Source: Paenibacillus montaniterrae (GTDB lineage: Bacteria; Bacillota; Bacilli; Paenibacillales; Paenibacillaceae). From it: 64,000 nt of DNA. The notes under the pieces were generated by a model. That model had not been told where the DNA came from. It was given only the letters and a program-made list of their open reading frames with translations, and did not search any database. A program made the position numbers and the translations under genes. Below are positions 17,077-26,603 of this stretch, piece by piece. How positions within the stretch are numbered: position 1 is the stretch's first letter; the number at the start of each line of letters is the position of its first letter. The DNA lies in NCBI RefSeq assembly GCF_018403185.1, contig NZ_BOSE01000008.1:1-64000 (forward strand). The letters run 5' to 3'.

Positions 17077-19347
17077 TTACTTCAAGCGCAATACACGCAT
17101 TGCATTCAATACGGCAAGCAGCGTTACACCGACATCGGAGAACACAGCCTCCCACATTGTCGCAATGCCAAAGGCACCTAGTGCCAAAAAGATTGCCTTA
17201 ACGCCCAAAGCAAAAATAATATTTTGCCATACAATGCGGCGCGTGCTGCGTGCAATTGAGATCGCAGTAGCCAGCTTGGAGGGCTCATCTGTCATAATTA
17301 CGATATCCGCAGCTTCTATCGCGGCGTCGGAGCCTAGTCCGCCCATCGCGATTCCGACATCAGCCTGTGCCAATACCGGCGTGTCATTGATGCCATCGCC
17401 AATAAAAGCGAGCTTTTCCTTCGGACCTTTGGCGGCAGCAAGGCGCTCGATATGCTCTACCTTATGCTGCGGCAGCAGCTCTGCGTGCACTTCATCCACG
17501 CCAAGCTGCTTGCCAACCGCCTCGCCGACTGCCTTCACATCTCCTGTCAGCATCACCGTTTTTTTAACGCCCAGCTGTTTTAAGGAAGCAATCGCAGCGG
17601 CAGCATCCTGCTTAACCTCATCTGCAATTACGAGATGTCCTGCATATTTGCCATCGACTGCGATATAGACAAGCGTGCCTGCGTGATCGGGAGCAGCATA
17701 AGGAATGGCTTCACGCTCCAGCAGTCTCGCATTGCCTACTAAAATCGAACGTCCTTGCCAGCGAATGCTGACGCCATGGCCCGATATTTCCTCATAATGC
17801 TCGAGCTGCTGATCTGAAATTGGCTGCCCGTAAGCAGCGATAATCGAGGCCGCGATCGGATGTGTGGAATGCTGTTCGGCATAAGCCGTATATTCAAGCA
17901 GCTGCTGCTCGGTATAACGGCCAGTCGAATGCACCTTCGTCACCTGAAAGCTGCCTTTGGTTAAGGTGCCTGTTTTATCAAATACCGCATATTTCACATC
18001 GTTCAACGCTTCAAGATAGTTGCTGCCTTTTATTAAAATTCCATTTTTTGAAGCTGCGCCGATGCCGCCGAAAAATCCGAGCGGAATCGATACAACAAGC
18101 GCGCATGGGCACGAAATAACCAGGAATATTAGGGCGCGATACAGCCAATCTGCAAACTGCTCAGCTGGAAACAGCAGCGGCGGCAGCACAGCTAAGGCAA
18201 CTGCTACAATGACCACAACCGGCGTGTAGTAGCGCGCGAATTTGGTAATAAAGTTTTCCGTTGGCGCCTTCTTGCTGCTGGCATTCTGCACCATGTCGAG
18301 AATTTTAGAAACGGTTGATTCGCCGTAGCTTTTGGTAACCTCGACCGTAAGCAAGCCGCTCGTATTAATAAAGCCGCTCAGCACCTCGCTGCCAGCCGTT
18401 ACCTCTCTTGGCATCGATTCGCCTGTTAGCGCGGATGTATCGACGTACGAGCTGCCCTCTACAATTTTCCCGTCAAGCGGTACTCTTTCGCCCGGCTTAA
18501 CGACAATAACATTGCCAATCTGTACGTCCTCAGGCGATACTTTGCGAACATCATGCCCTACCTTCAAATTGGCATAGTCAGGACGGATGTCAAGTAAGGC
18601 GCTAATTGACTTGCGCGAGCGATTAACAGCAAGACCCTGCAGCATTTCGCCCACCTGATAGAACAGCATAACGCCTACCGCTTCAGGGTACTCTTTGATC
18701 GCAAAAGCTCCCAAGGTTGCGATCGTCATTAAGAAATATTCATCAAACCATTGTCCGCGAGCGATATTTCGCGCAGCTCGCCATACAATATCTCCACCTA
18801 CGATGACATAGGCGGCTACAAGCACGAGCACAGAAAGCCACTGCGGCATTGGCGCTAATAGACCTGTAAGCAGGAGCGCAGCACCTGCAATAAGCCGATA
18901 AAGCAATACCCGGTTTAAACCGTGACTATGCTGATGACCATGCTGATTAGCACGCTTTTGTCTGCTTGCAGCATTGCGACTAGAAGCTGAATCATCCTCT
19001 GAATGAGCTCCATGCCGATGGGAATGATGTATGCCAGCTTCATGCTGATGCGTGTGCGAATGCTCATGCGCGCGAGCCGGCTCATTTGCTGCCAGGCGTG
19101 CAGCAGCTTTATCAACAATATCTATATGAGGCTCTAGCGCCTTAACCTTTTTATGAGCTTCTGCCAAAACCTCATCTTCATGTTCGGAGCCCGTTTCGAT
19201 CGTTAGCGTCTTGGTAACAAAGTTAACAGAGCTCGAAGTTACGCCTTTAACCTTGCCAACGCCATTTTCAATTTTTAGCGCGCAATTGGCGCAATCCAAG
19301 CCTTCAAGCAGCCATTCATGTTTTACCGTTGTCGTAGACTTACTCAT
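17077..19347 (-). CDS. cadA: Zn/Cd/Pb-type P1B ATPase (CadA/ZntA-like)
   Basis: A 756-residue metal efflux pump. The N-terminal HMA domain binds metal through CANC (residues 19-22). A His-rich linker follows (about residues 93-143, with repeated HSH, HQH and HRH). The membrane part contains the CPC transport motif (VISCPCALVVSIP). The cytoplasmic domains have TGES, the phosphorylated Asp in DKTGTLTKG, the HP pair (STHPIAASI), TGD and GDGINDTPVLAQADVGIAMG. CPC plus the G-x-DAAIEAAD hinge indicates the Zn2+/Cd2+/Pb2+ class rather than copper. ATG 19347 has AAGGGAG nine bases upstream; the longer frame has none. It is probably induced by metal through the ArsR-type operator upstream. No ArsR gene is adjacent. 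Confidence 0.9.
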   Translation of the reverse strand: MSKSTTTVKHEWLLEGLDCANCALKIENGVGKVKGVTSSSVNFVTKTLTIETGSEHEDEVLAEAHKKVKALEPHIDIVDKAAARLAANEPARAHEHSHTHQHEAGIHHSHRHGAHSEDDSASSRNAASRQKRANQHGHQHSHGLNRVLLYRLIAGAALLLTGLLAPMPQWLSVLVLVAAYVIVGGDIVWRAARNIARGQWFDEYFLMTIATLGAFAIKEYPEAVGVMLFYQVGEMLQGLAVNRSRKSISALLDIRPDYANLKVGHDVRKVSPEDVQIGNVIVVKPGERVPLDGKIVEGSSYVDTSALTGESMPREVTAGSEVLSGFINTSGLLTVEVTKSYGESTVSKILDMVQNASSKKAPTENFITKFARYYTPVVVIVAVALAVLPPLLFPAEQFADWLYRALIFLVISCPCALVVSIPLGFFGGIGAASKNGILIKGSNYLEALNDVKYAVFDKTGTLTKGSFQVTKVHSTGRYTEQQLLEYTAYAEQHSTHPIAASIIAAYGQPISDQQLEHYEEISGHGVSIRWQGRSILVGNARLLEREAIPYAAPDHAGTLVYIAVDGKYAGHLVIADEVKQDAAAAIASLKQLGVKKTVMLTGDVKAVGEAVGKQLGVDEVHAELLPQHKVEHIERLAAAKGPKEKLAFIGDGINDTPVLAQADVGIAMGGLGSDAAIEAADIVIMTDEPSKLATAISIARSTRRIVWQNIIFALGVKAIFLALGAFGIATMWEAVFSDVGVTLLAVLNAMRVLRLK

Positions 19348-19372
19348 CGTCAGCCACTCCCTTCGTATCTCT

Positions 19373-19402
19373 ATCATACATGAATATATGCTCATATGTA
19401 AA
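19373..19402 (-). promoter_or_regulatory. Promoter with ArsR/SmtB-type operator for the metal ATPase
   Basis: On the minus strand TTTACA (19397-19402) and TATGAT (19373-19378) are 18 bases apart. The spacer carries the inverted repeat TGAGCATATATTCA (19381-19394). This resembles operators of the CzrA/CadC/SmtB metal sensors, which repress by occupying exactly this position. It is a motif match by eye; the regulator is not in the window. Confidence 0.65.
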
Positions 19403-19549
19403 TGTTTGATACTGAAATAGGCCAAGCTGCTACCGGGATACTAATTATGTTCATAATAGTATTTTTGTTGGTTGGCATATTTATGCAAAAGTATCACCAA
19501 GAAGCCAGTGATTACGGACAATCTGACTGACTTCTTAAATGAAAACAGA

Positions 19550-19605
19550 AAAACCGTTCCAACCCGACCGAAAGAAAGCACTCCAGTCGGGGTAAGAACG
19601 GTTTT
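19550..19605 (-). terminator. Terminator of the rhamnose operon
   Basis: A 10-bp stem (19550-19559 with 19596-19605) continues into an inner CCCGAC/GTCGGG stem. On the minus strand it ends GGTTTTTCTGTTTTC, 12 bases after the rhaA stop. Confidence 0.85.
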
Positions 19606-19617
19606 ATTTTGCAATTG

Positions 19618-20877
19618 CTATACTCGCTTCAGCAGAACGTCCTGCTCATAGGCTTTCACTTGCTTCAGCCAATCCTCGCGCACCGGCACGCCAGCCGTTG
19701 CACAATAGTAATCCCATACTGCGCCAAATGGATAGGATTTGAACTCCTCAGTAATTGCCAAACGAGATGTATAGTCCTTGTTCAGCTCAGCCTCGCGCAG
19801 CTGATCTACAGGCTCCAGCATAGCGCGCAGCAGCGCTTTAATAGTATTGCGCGTGCCAATGACCCAAGCAGCTACATGATTGATGCTGCCGTCAAAGAAA
19901 TCGAGACCGATATGCGTTCTGTCCAGCAGCTTGCCGCGCACTAGCTCGCGCGCAATATCAAGCAGCTCGTCGTCCATAATGACAACATGGTCGCTGTCCC
20001 AACGTACCGGACGGCTCACATGCAGCAGCAGCTGGTCGATATACATCAATACAGAGGAAATTTTATTGGAAATGACCTCTGTTGGATGGAAATGCCCTGC
20101 ATCAAGGCATAGTGCCTTGTTATTGGCGATCGCGTAGCCCATATAAAATTCATGCGAGCCAACAACGTAGCTTTCTGAACCAATGCCGAACAACTTGCTT
20201 TCTACCGCATCGATATTGTATTGCGGATCAATCGGCTGGGCAAAAATTTCATCAAGCGACTGCTTCAAGCGCTGGCGCGGCGCCAGGCGATCAACTGGAA
20301 TATCCTTGTAGCCGTCGGGCACCCAGAAGTTGGTTACGCAGGTCTGACCGGTTTCCTTGCCGAAATATTCCGCGATTGTGCGTGACGCCTTGCAATGATC
20401 GATCCAAAACTTGCGAATCCCTTCATCAGGATGGCTTAACGTAAAGCCGTCGTCAGCCTTTGGATGCGAGAAGCAGGTTGGATTAAAATCAAGCCCGAGA
20501 CCTTGCTCCTTCGCCCATTCAACCCAGCTCGCAAAATGCTTCGGCTCAAGCTGATCCAAATCAATCTGCTCATCCGTGTCGGCATAAATCGCATGCAAAT
20601 TAACTTTATGCTTGCCGGGAATTAACGACAATGCCTGCTCCAAATCCTGACGCAGCTCATCAGCCGTTCTTGCCCGTCCAGGATAGCTGCCCGTTACAGC
20701 AATGCCGCCGCTGAGCGACTCATCCTTGAACAAAAAGCCTTGCACATCGTCTCCTTGCCAGCAATGAATTGAAACTTTAATATTAGCCAGCTGCTCAAGC
20801 GCCGCATCCACATCAATGCCGTGCTGCGCATACATTTCCTTTGCCAACTTATAGCTTTCTACTACGCGTTGATCCAT
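19618..20877 (-). CDS. rhaA: L-rhamnose isomerase
   Basis: A 419-residue cytoplasmic metal-dependent isomerase that converts L-rhamnose to L-rhamnulose. It follows the E. coli/Bacillus-type RhaA pattern along its whole length: IKVSIHCWQGDDVQGF near residue 35, LGLDFNPTCFSHPKADDGFT near residue 150, LCLDAGHFHPTEV with metal-binding Asp/His, and WDSDHVVIMDDEL. The length is normal for the family (about 420). GGAGG precedes the ATG. It is the last gene of the rha/lut cluster, set off from rhaB by a 323-bp gap holding a structured repeat, so it may also have its own promoter. Confidence 0.95.
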   Translation of the reverse strand: MDQRVVESYKLAKEMYAQHGIDVDAALEQLANIKVSIHCWQGDDVQGFLFKDESLSGGIAVTGSYPGRARTADELRQDLEQALSLIPGKHKVNLHAIYADTDEQIDLDQLEPKHFASWVEWAKEQGLGLDFNPTCFSHPKADDGFTLSHPDEGIRKFWIDHCKASRTIAEYFGKETGQTCVTNFWVPDGYKDIPVDRLAPRQRLKQSLDEIFAQPIDPQYNIDAVESKLFGIGSESYVVGSHEFYMGYAIANNKALCLDAGHFHPTEVISNKISSVLMYIDQLLLHVSRPVRWDSDHVVIMDDELLDIARELVRGKLLDRTHIGLDFFDGSINHVAAWVIGTRNTIKALLRAMLEPVDQLREAELNKDYTSRLAITEEFKSYPFGAVWDYYCATAGVPVREDWLKQVKAYEQDVLLKRV

Positions 20878-20928
20878 CTGTCAGGCCTCCATTCTATTAA
20901 CTATCTATTTTCTTGCACAGAGCAGTTT

Positions 20929-21112
20929 TAACGAAACTGGATATCGCTATTGGCGCTAATTCGCACATGTGTCAATTCTTACGAAACTATAGCGTCTTAT
21001 TTCGTAACTTTCACCTGTCAACAGTCGATTTTCTATGATTAACGATATGAAGCTTCGTTAGAGTTCCATATGACACCAAATTGACCATTTAACGTTATTC
21101 AGTTTCGTTAGG
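20929..21112. repeat. Four-unit structured intergenic repeat, copy 1
   Basis: Four related ~22-bp units based on CTAACGAAACTGnATAnCG lie at 20929-20950 and 20979-21000 (forward) and at about 21039-21062 and 21088-21112 (inverted). Spacings are 50, 60 and 49 bp. The forward and inverted halves can fold on each other. A second copy with the same spacings is at 35098-35279. It fills the gap between rhaB and rhaA. Confidence 0.75.
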
Positions 21113-21200
21113 GTTCCGTCAATAGTCACAGTACGGCTCAACGAATGTACATTCATCATGCTCTGCGATTAGCCTCATCTTATGCAAGTTGCTTTCCCTT

Positions 21201-22649
21201 CTATCCCAAGCTGCGCCAGCGCTGCAGCACTTGTTCCAGCCCATCCACCTGCTGCGGCTGGTAGCTAATAATCTCGAACGAATCAGCTATCAGCTTGCGA
21301 GCTTCTGCTATATCAGTCAGCTCGCCGGAAGCGATCATTTGTACAACGAGGTTGCCTATCGCGGTTGATTCTGAAGGTCCGGCTTTTACCTCTCTGCCGA
21401 TCAGATCAGCGGTAAGCTGATTCAACAGCCCGTTGTTTGCCCCGCCGCCAACGATATGCAGCACCTCTGGCTTTGTACCAGTCAGCTCCTCCAGCTCGTT
21501 CATATAATCATAGTAGGTTAGAGCCAGGCTGTCATAAATCGTACGGGCGATTTCGCCAGCCGTTTGCGGTACAGATTGCCCGGTTTCGCGGCAATAGGCT
21601 TGTATTTCCTCGATCATATTGTCCGGATTCAAAAATCTGGCATCGTTGCAGCGAACAAACCGCTGGAACGGCTTCTCCCGCGCCGCCAGCTCCACCAGCT
21701 CGGCAAAGCTGTGCGCATTGCTCTGCAATCGGCGCGCTTCCTGGATCATCCACATGCCCATAATGTTTTTCAAGAAGCGATATGTTTGGTAGGCGCCTCG
21801 TTCATTTGTATAGTTCAGCGCCAGCGCTCGCTCATCATTAAGCGGCTTGCTCAGCTCCAAGCCAAGCAGCGACCAGGTTCCGCTGCTAATGTAAGCCCAA
21901 GGCTGCCCACCTGTTGCAGGCACACCTACGACCGCCGATGCTGTATCATGCGTTGGCACTACAATGCATTGACAATCCGGCAGCTCATAGCGCTGGTGCA
22001 GCTCAGGCAGCAAAGAGCCGAGCAGCGCGCCTGGCTCGGTCAATGGCGCAAACTGCTCGCGTTTAAGCTTCAATAAAGCAAGCAGCTCTTCATCGTAATC
22101 GCCTGTTGCCAGATTGATCATTTGGCTCGTTGAAGCATTTGTTGCTTCATTCATGCTTTTTCCCGTTAAGCGATAATATAAATAATCAGGTACAAACATA
22201 ATTTGCTCCGCTTCGCCAAGCTGCTGCTTATCATGCACATAAAGCTGATAAAGCGTATTGAAGCTCAGCTCCTGTATGCCTGTTTTGGCGTAAACTGCGG
22301 CACGCGAAATATGCTGGTGCAGCGCGTCCGGAGCTCCATTCGTGCGCGCATCGCGATAAGCGTATACATCGTGCAGTCGTGCGCCATCACGGTCAAGCAG
22401 CACATAATCGACCGCCCAAGTATCAATGCCGAGCGTGCACTGCTCGATGCCTGCTTGCTTAGCTTTGCCAAGGCCAATTAAAATTTCCTCAAATAAGTGC
22501 TCAATATCCCAATAATCATGATTGCCCTTGCGCTCAAATCCGTTGGCAAAGCGATGCAGCTCCTGCAAGCGCAGCTTCCCCTGCTCAAGCGTGCCATGCA
22601 CCAAACGACCGCTCGACGCGCCGATATCAACTGCGATATGATGAATCAT
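21201..22649 (-). CDS. rhaB: Rhamnulokinase
   Basis: A 482-residue FGGY-family kinase that phosphorylates L-rhamnulose to L-rhamnulose 1-phosphate. It shows the N-terminal phosphate motif (AVDIGASSGRLVHGTL), the substrate segment LGIDTWAVDYVLLDRDG, the hinge Gly-rich SSGTWSLLG, and the adenosine motif LHIVGGGANNGLLNQLTADL. AAGGAG precedes ATG 22649. It follows lutC by 25 bases, so it is transcribed together with the lactate genes. Confidence 0.95.
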   Translation of the reverse strand: MIHHIAVDIGASSGRLVHGTLEQGKLRLQELHRFANGFERKGNHDYWDIEHLFEEILIGLGKAKQAGIEQCTLGIDTWAVDYVLLDRDGARLHDVYAYRDARTNGAPDALHQHISRAAVYAKTGIQELSFNTLYQLYVHDKQQLGEAEQIMFVPDYLYYRLTGKSMNEATNASTSQMINLATGDYDEELLALLKLKREQFAPLTEPGALLGSLLPELHQRYELPDCQCIVVPTHDTASAVVGVPATGGQPWAYISSGTWSLLGLELSKPLNDERALALNYTNERGAYQTYRFLKNIMGMWMIQEARRLQSNAHSFAELVELAAREKPFQRFVRCNDARFLNPDNMIEEIQAYCRETGQSVPQTAGEIARTIYDSLALTYYDYMNELEELTGTKPEVLHIVGGGANNGLLNQLTADLIGREVKAGPSESTAIGNLVVQMIASGELTDIAEARKLIADSFEIISYQPQQVDGLEQVLQRWRSLG

Positions 22650-22674
22650 TACGCCCTCTCCTTATATAAAATGT

Positions 22675-23409
22675 CTATATAATGTCGTCAATGATGATCG
22701 CATACACAATTCCCGGCCCATGCACACCAATCGTCAAATCATTTTCAATGTCGGCTGAGCGGCTGGGACCAGATACAAAATGAATGCCTGCAGGCAATTC
22801 AGCGCGGCCAAGCTCGTCAAATTGCTTCAGCACCTCGCCCAGCTTGGTGACAACCGAGCTGCGCGGAATAAGCGCAAACAACAGTGTCGGCAAAAGACTG
22901 ACTGAACGCCCCTTTGTTTTGCTGGACAATAGGGTGATCGAGCCTGTATAGGCTACGGCATAGTCAGCCAACACCACGCCAATATCCGCTTCAGCCGCTC
23001 GTGCCTTCCAATCCTCGGTCTCATCGTTATTCCAGCAGCGCACCTGCACATGCGGCAGCGCCTGCTCCAGCCCCAAGCGCGCCAGCGGCTCCTCATCCTG
23101 CCGCAATATATGAAGCGCCTTCAATTCCGCTGCCTTTTCTGCAATTAAGACGCTGGCATCCTGCAGCGTCGCTGCATGCAGCACATAGCCGCCTGCAGCT
23201 TCAAAATTACGCTGGAACATATCGAGCTTCTCTGTTTCACTCAGCTCGTACTGCTGCCAAAAATCCGGCGCGCCGCTGAATGGACGCTGCGGCTTTTGCT
23301 TGACGCGCGGGCGCTTCAGCTTGGCCGCAATCATATCCAAAAACTGTTCCTGCTTGCTCAGCGCTTGCTCATCAAGCTGCTTCAGCCAATCCTGTTCACG
23401 TTCACTCAT
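22675..23409 (-). CDS. lutC: Lactate utilization protein C
   Basis: A 244-residue LUD-domain protein of the LutABC complex that oxidises L-lactate to pyruvate in the cytoplasm. The C-terminal half carries LUD hallmarks (ADIGVVLADYAVAYTGSITL, SGPSRSADIENDLTIGVHGPG). The start overlaps the lutB end by 8 bases, which indicates coupling. The N-terminal part (PQRPFSGAPDFWQQYELSET) also fits LutC. Confidence 0.93.
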   Translation of the reverse strand: MSEREQDWLKQLDEQALSKQEQFLDMIAAKLKRPRVKQKPQRPFSGAPDFWQQYELSETEKLDMFQRNFEAAGGYVLHAATLQDASVLIAEKAAELKALHILRQDEEPLARLGLEQALPHVQVRCWNNDETEDWKARAAEADIGVVLADYAVAYTGSITLLSSKTKGRSVSLLPTLLFALIPRSSVVTKLGEVLKQFDELGRAELPAGIHFVSGPSRSADIENDLTIGVHGPGIVYAIIIDDII

Positions 23410-24916
23410 GCGATATTCCTCCGTCCTGCCTGCCCTTCAGCCATTGCTGCATGCGCTGCTCGACCTCAGCATTGGCCTTAACCTGCTGCCCAAGCTCCGC
23501 CTTCAGCTCGCCATACCGCTCGCGGAACAGCTTCTTGGCAATGCTTGGCGCGATGCGATGCGAATTCCAGCCCTTTAAAGGTCCGATCTTGGCTGGAATA
23601 CCGCCATCCCTTACTACAAGCTTTTGCCCCAGCTTGCCGAGCTTCAAGGTGCTATGATATACCTTCGAGCTGGACATTACCCCGGCAAAGCCCTTCATGC
23701 CAGCGCTTTCCAGAGCATTGCCATGCCCTGCCTCGACCTTGCGTCTGCGCAAGGAAACGAGCATATCATGCAGCGGTATTTTCACAGGACAAGCCTCGTA
23801 GCAAGCGCCGCAAAGGCTGGAAGCGTTAGCAATGTCGTCCCATTCGGCAACATTCTTTTTCAGCGCCGGCGTCAACACTGCACCAATCGGTCCACTGTAC
23901 GTGCCGCCATAGGCATGACCGCCAATATGGCGATAAACCGGACAAGCGTTCAAGCAAGCACCGCAGCGAATGCAATTGAGCAGCTCCTGAAACTCAGGAT
24001 CACCCAGCTGCAAAGAACGACCATTATCGAGAATAATGATGTGCATTTCCTCAGGTCCGTCGCCATCGTCAGCACGCTTTGGCCCGGAGATGCCGGACAT
24101 GTAAACCGTCAGCTTCTGCCCTGTTGCCGAGCGCGGCAGCAGCGTTGCCATCACCTCAAGATCAGCCCAGGACGGAATAATCCGCTCCATGCCCATAAAT
24201 GTAATTTGCGTTTTCGGCACAGTCGATACCATGCGAGCATTGCCTTCATTTTCAAACAGCACAATCGAGCCGGTTTCGGCAATTGCAAAATTACAGCCGG
24301 TTACGCCAATATCAGCCTGCAAAAACTTCTCGCGCAGCTTTTTGCGCACATAGCCAGCCAGAACGGAAGTTTCAGGCGGCAGCTGCTCGCCTGCATCCTC
24401 CGACAGCAGCTCGGCGATTTGGTAGCGATTTTTATGAATGGCCGGAATAATAATATGCGATGGCGCTTCATTCGCCAGCTGAATAATGTACTCGCCAAGG
24501 TCCGTTTCGATCGCCTCTATGCCGAGCGACTGCAGCGCCTGATTCAGGTGAATTTCCTCAGTCACCATCGACTTAGACTTGACCGCGCTTTTCGCTTCCT
24601 TCGCCTGTGCAATGGCAAGCCCGATTTGAATCGCTTCTTGTGCTGTCGCTGCAAAATGAACATGGACTCCATTTTCTCTCGCGTTGGTTGCAAATTCACC
24701 CAAATAATAGTCCAGGTGAGCTATCGTATGCAGCCGAATTTGCCGTCCTCGCTCTCTCCACTCATCCCAGTTTCCATGCTCTTCTGCCGCCTTCAGCTTG
24801 CCGCTGCGCAATCTCTCTGTCGTAAAGCGCACCGCCTGCCGCAAGAAATCGTTGTTCAGCGCCAGCTGCGCGCGTTCCTTCACTGTACCTTTAAGCGCCG
24901 TTTGCTGCGTGCTCAT
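23402..24916 (-). CDS. lutB: Lactate utilization iron-sulfur protein B
   Basis: A 504-residue protein of the L-lactate oxidising complex. The first 300 residues form a LUD domain (GVTGCNFAIAETGSIVLFEN). A double 4Fe-4S ferredoxin region follows, with CIRCGACLNACPVYR and CGACYEACPVKIP at about residues 310-380, and then a C-terminal LutB tail domain. The start overlaps the lutA end by 26 bases, and GGGGTGAG precedes the ATG. Electrons from lactate leave through these clusters, probably to the quinone pool. Confidence 0.94.
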   Translation of the reverse strand: MSTQQTALKGTVKERAQLALNNDFLRQAVRFTTERLRSGKLKAAEEHGNWDEWRERGRQIRLHTIAHLDYYLGEFATNARENGVHVHFAATAQEAIQIGLAIAQAKEAKSAVKSKSMVTEEIHLNQALQSLGIEAIETDLGEYIIQLANEAPSHIIIPAIHKNRYQIAELLSEDAGEQLPPETSVLAGYVRKKLREKFLQADIGVTGCNFAIAETGSIVLFENEGNARMVSTVPKTQITFMGMERIIPSWADLEVMATLLPRSATGQKLTVYMSGISGPKRADDGDGPEEMHIIILDNGRSLQLGDPEFQELLNCIRCGACLNACPVYRHIGGHAYGGTYSGPIGAVLTPALKKNVAEWDDIANASSLCGACYEACPVKIPLHDMLVSLRRRKVEAGHGNALESAGMKGFAGVMSSSKVYHSTLKLGKLGQKLVVRDGGIPAKIGPLKGWNSHRIAPSIAKKLFRERYGELKAELGQQVKANAEVEQRMQQWLKGRQDGGISHE

Positions 24917-25643
24917 TGCTATTGCTCACCCCCTCATACAACAGCTCTACCAGGTGCATTACCCGCACAGGCTGATTGCGATAGCGCAAATTGCCGGCAA
25001 TGTTCATCAGACAGCCCATATCAAGTCCAACCAGCACCTCTGCCTCGGTCTCGATCAAATGATCGACCTTTTCGCTTACCATCGCGCCCGAGATGTCGGC
25101 CATTTTAATCGCAAATGTACCACCAAAGCCACAGCAATCCTCAGCGAATGGCAGCGGCACAAACTCCAGTCCGCGCACATTGCGCAGCAGCTCCATCGGC
25201 TCGCTTTTCACGCCCAGCAGCCGGCTGCCGTGACAGGACGGATGGTAGGTAACCTTATGCGGAAAATGGGCGCCAAGATCTTTAATGCCAAGCACGCCCA
25301 CCAAAAATTGTGAAAATTCGAACATCTTCCCCTGCAGCTTCCTTGCCTGCTCCTGCCACTGCGGCTCATCCTTGAACATCTCTACATAATGATGCACCAT
25401 ATGCGCGCATGAGCCCGACGGCGTAATGACAAAATCGCTGTCGGCAAAAGCGGAAATAATTGTTTTTGCCGCGGCTTTTGCTTCCTCCCAATAACCGCTG
25501 TTGTAGGCTGGTTGGCCACAGCAGGTTTGCACGTTAGGAAACTCCAGTACAATTCCATAGTTTGCGAAAAGCCGCATCATTGTTTCTCCAACTCTAGGAT
25601 AGATCGCATCGCTTAGACATGTAATAAACAATGATACCTTCAT
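24891..25643 (-). CDS. lutA: Lactate utilization protein A
   Basis: A 250-residue protein with two cysteine-rich CCG domains (VQTCCGQPAYN at about residue 39 and AEDCCGFGGTF at about residue 167), as in GlpC/HdrB-type electron carriers. This is the LutA subunit of the L-lactate oxidation complex. The length is normal (about 240). It is the first of three overlapping lut genes and starts 135 bases after the DeoR-type regulator. In Bacillus lutABC is a separate operon; here it sits inside the rhamnose cluster. Confidence 0.94.
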   Translation of the reverse strand: MKVSLFITCLSDAIYPRVGETMMRLFANYGIVLEFPNVQTCCGQPAYNSGYWEEAKAAAKTIISAFADSDFVITPSGSCAHMVHHYVEMFKDEPQWQEQARKLQGKMFEFSQFLVGVLGIKDLGAHFPHKVTYHPSCHGSRLLGVKSEPMELLRNVRGLEFVPLPFAEDCCGFGGTFAIKMADISGAMVSEKVDHLIETEAEVLVGLDMGCLMNIAGNLRYRNQPVRVMHLVELLYEGVSNSNEHAANGA

Positions 25644-25778
25644 AAGCTACACCAGCTTTCACCTTAAATTCATCAGATATACGAAGCAAAGGCGAAGCAG
25701 CTCCCTCCAGCAGCTTCACCAATTGCTTCATCCTCGCCTCGTCTGTTCTCCTCACTCGCGATCATTGCTGCTATCCAC

Positions 25779-26537
25779 TTATGCCAAGGTAACGGCGATT
25801 CCAGCCGCTGCAAGTGCTGTCTGCATTTCTTCATCCAGCTCCCTGTCGCTAATAATCGTATCCACCATGGACAGGTCCGCAACTTGAGTAAATGACTTCA
25901 CGCCAAATTTGCTTGAATCCGCCAGCAGTATAATCTGGTCGGCAGCTTCAATCATTTGCTGCTTCAGCCGCGCCTGCAGCTCGCCCGACTCGCTGATGCC
26001 CCGTTCAAGATGAACGCCCTTGCACGAAAAAAACAGCTTGTTTACATGAAAGGACTCTAATGTTTTTTCAGCAATCGGACCAACGAACGACAAGGAGCGC
26101 GGCGACAGACGTCCACCTAGCGAAATAACCTCGATTTTTTCCTTCGCGCTCAGCTCTGTCGCAACCTTTACTGCATTGGTTAAAATCGTTATCGGAATAT
26201 CAGGCATAATTTTAGCCATATACCAAGCCGAGGTGCTTGCATCCAGCAAAATCCGATCATGAGGCTGAATCAGCTTTACCGCTTCCTCTGCAATACGCTT
26301 TTTTTCCTGGGAACGGGTAACTTCCCTTTCAAAATAAGGAATTTCCAGTTGTGACTCCTTTACGCTCACGGCTCCGCCATGGGAACGCTTGAGACGTCCA
26401 GCCTGCTCCAGCTTATCAAGGTCTCTGCGAATCGTTTCCTCCGTAACCGAGCACAGCTCGCTTAATTCCGAAACGCGTATACTCCCTCGCTCATTCACAA
26501 GCTGAACTATTTTTTCGTAACGCTCTGCAACCAGCAT
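25779..26537 (-). CDS. rhaR: DeoR-family repressor, probable rhamnose regulator
   Basis: A 252-residue regulator. The N-terminal DeoR helix-turn-helix spans residues 5-55 (SVTEETIRRDLDKLEQAGRL, then RSHGGAV). The C-terminal sugar-phosphate sensor domain shows DRILLDASTSAWYMAKIM, ISLGGRLSPRSLSFVGP and LLADSSKFG. Proteins of this group are derepressed by a phosphorylated sugar, here plausibly L-rhamnulose 1-phosphate. Its position between rhaEW and the lut/rhaBA genes matches the Bacillus rhaEW-rhaR order. The likely target is the array of phased TTTG repeats ahead of rhaEW. Confidence 0.85.
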   Translation of the reverse strand: MLVAERYEKIVQLVNERGSIRVSELSELCSVTEETIRRDLDKLEQAGRLKRSHGGAVSVKESQLEIPYFEREVTRSQEKKRIAEEAVKLIQPHDRILLDASTSAWYMAKIMPDIPITILTNAVKVATELSAKEKIEVISLGGRLSPRSLSFVGPIAEKTLESFHVNKLFFSCKGVHLERGISESGELQARLKQQMIEAADQIILLADSSKFGVKSFTQVADLSMVDTIISDRELDEEMQTALAAAGIAVTLA

Positions 26538-26603
26538 TCGCTATCCTCTTTTCACTACTTGATTTAAAACGTTCTAGTCCAAATTATAGCACGTGTTTAA
26601 CAA

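Noticed and set aside
23624..25108. A 494-codon open frame on the plus strand
   Set aside because: It lies antisense to lutB and lutA, which have full motif support. The peptide is rich in Cys, Arg and Gln with no family pattern, and no ribosome site precedes it.
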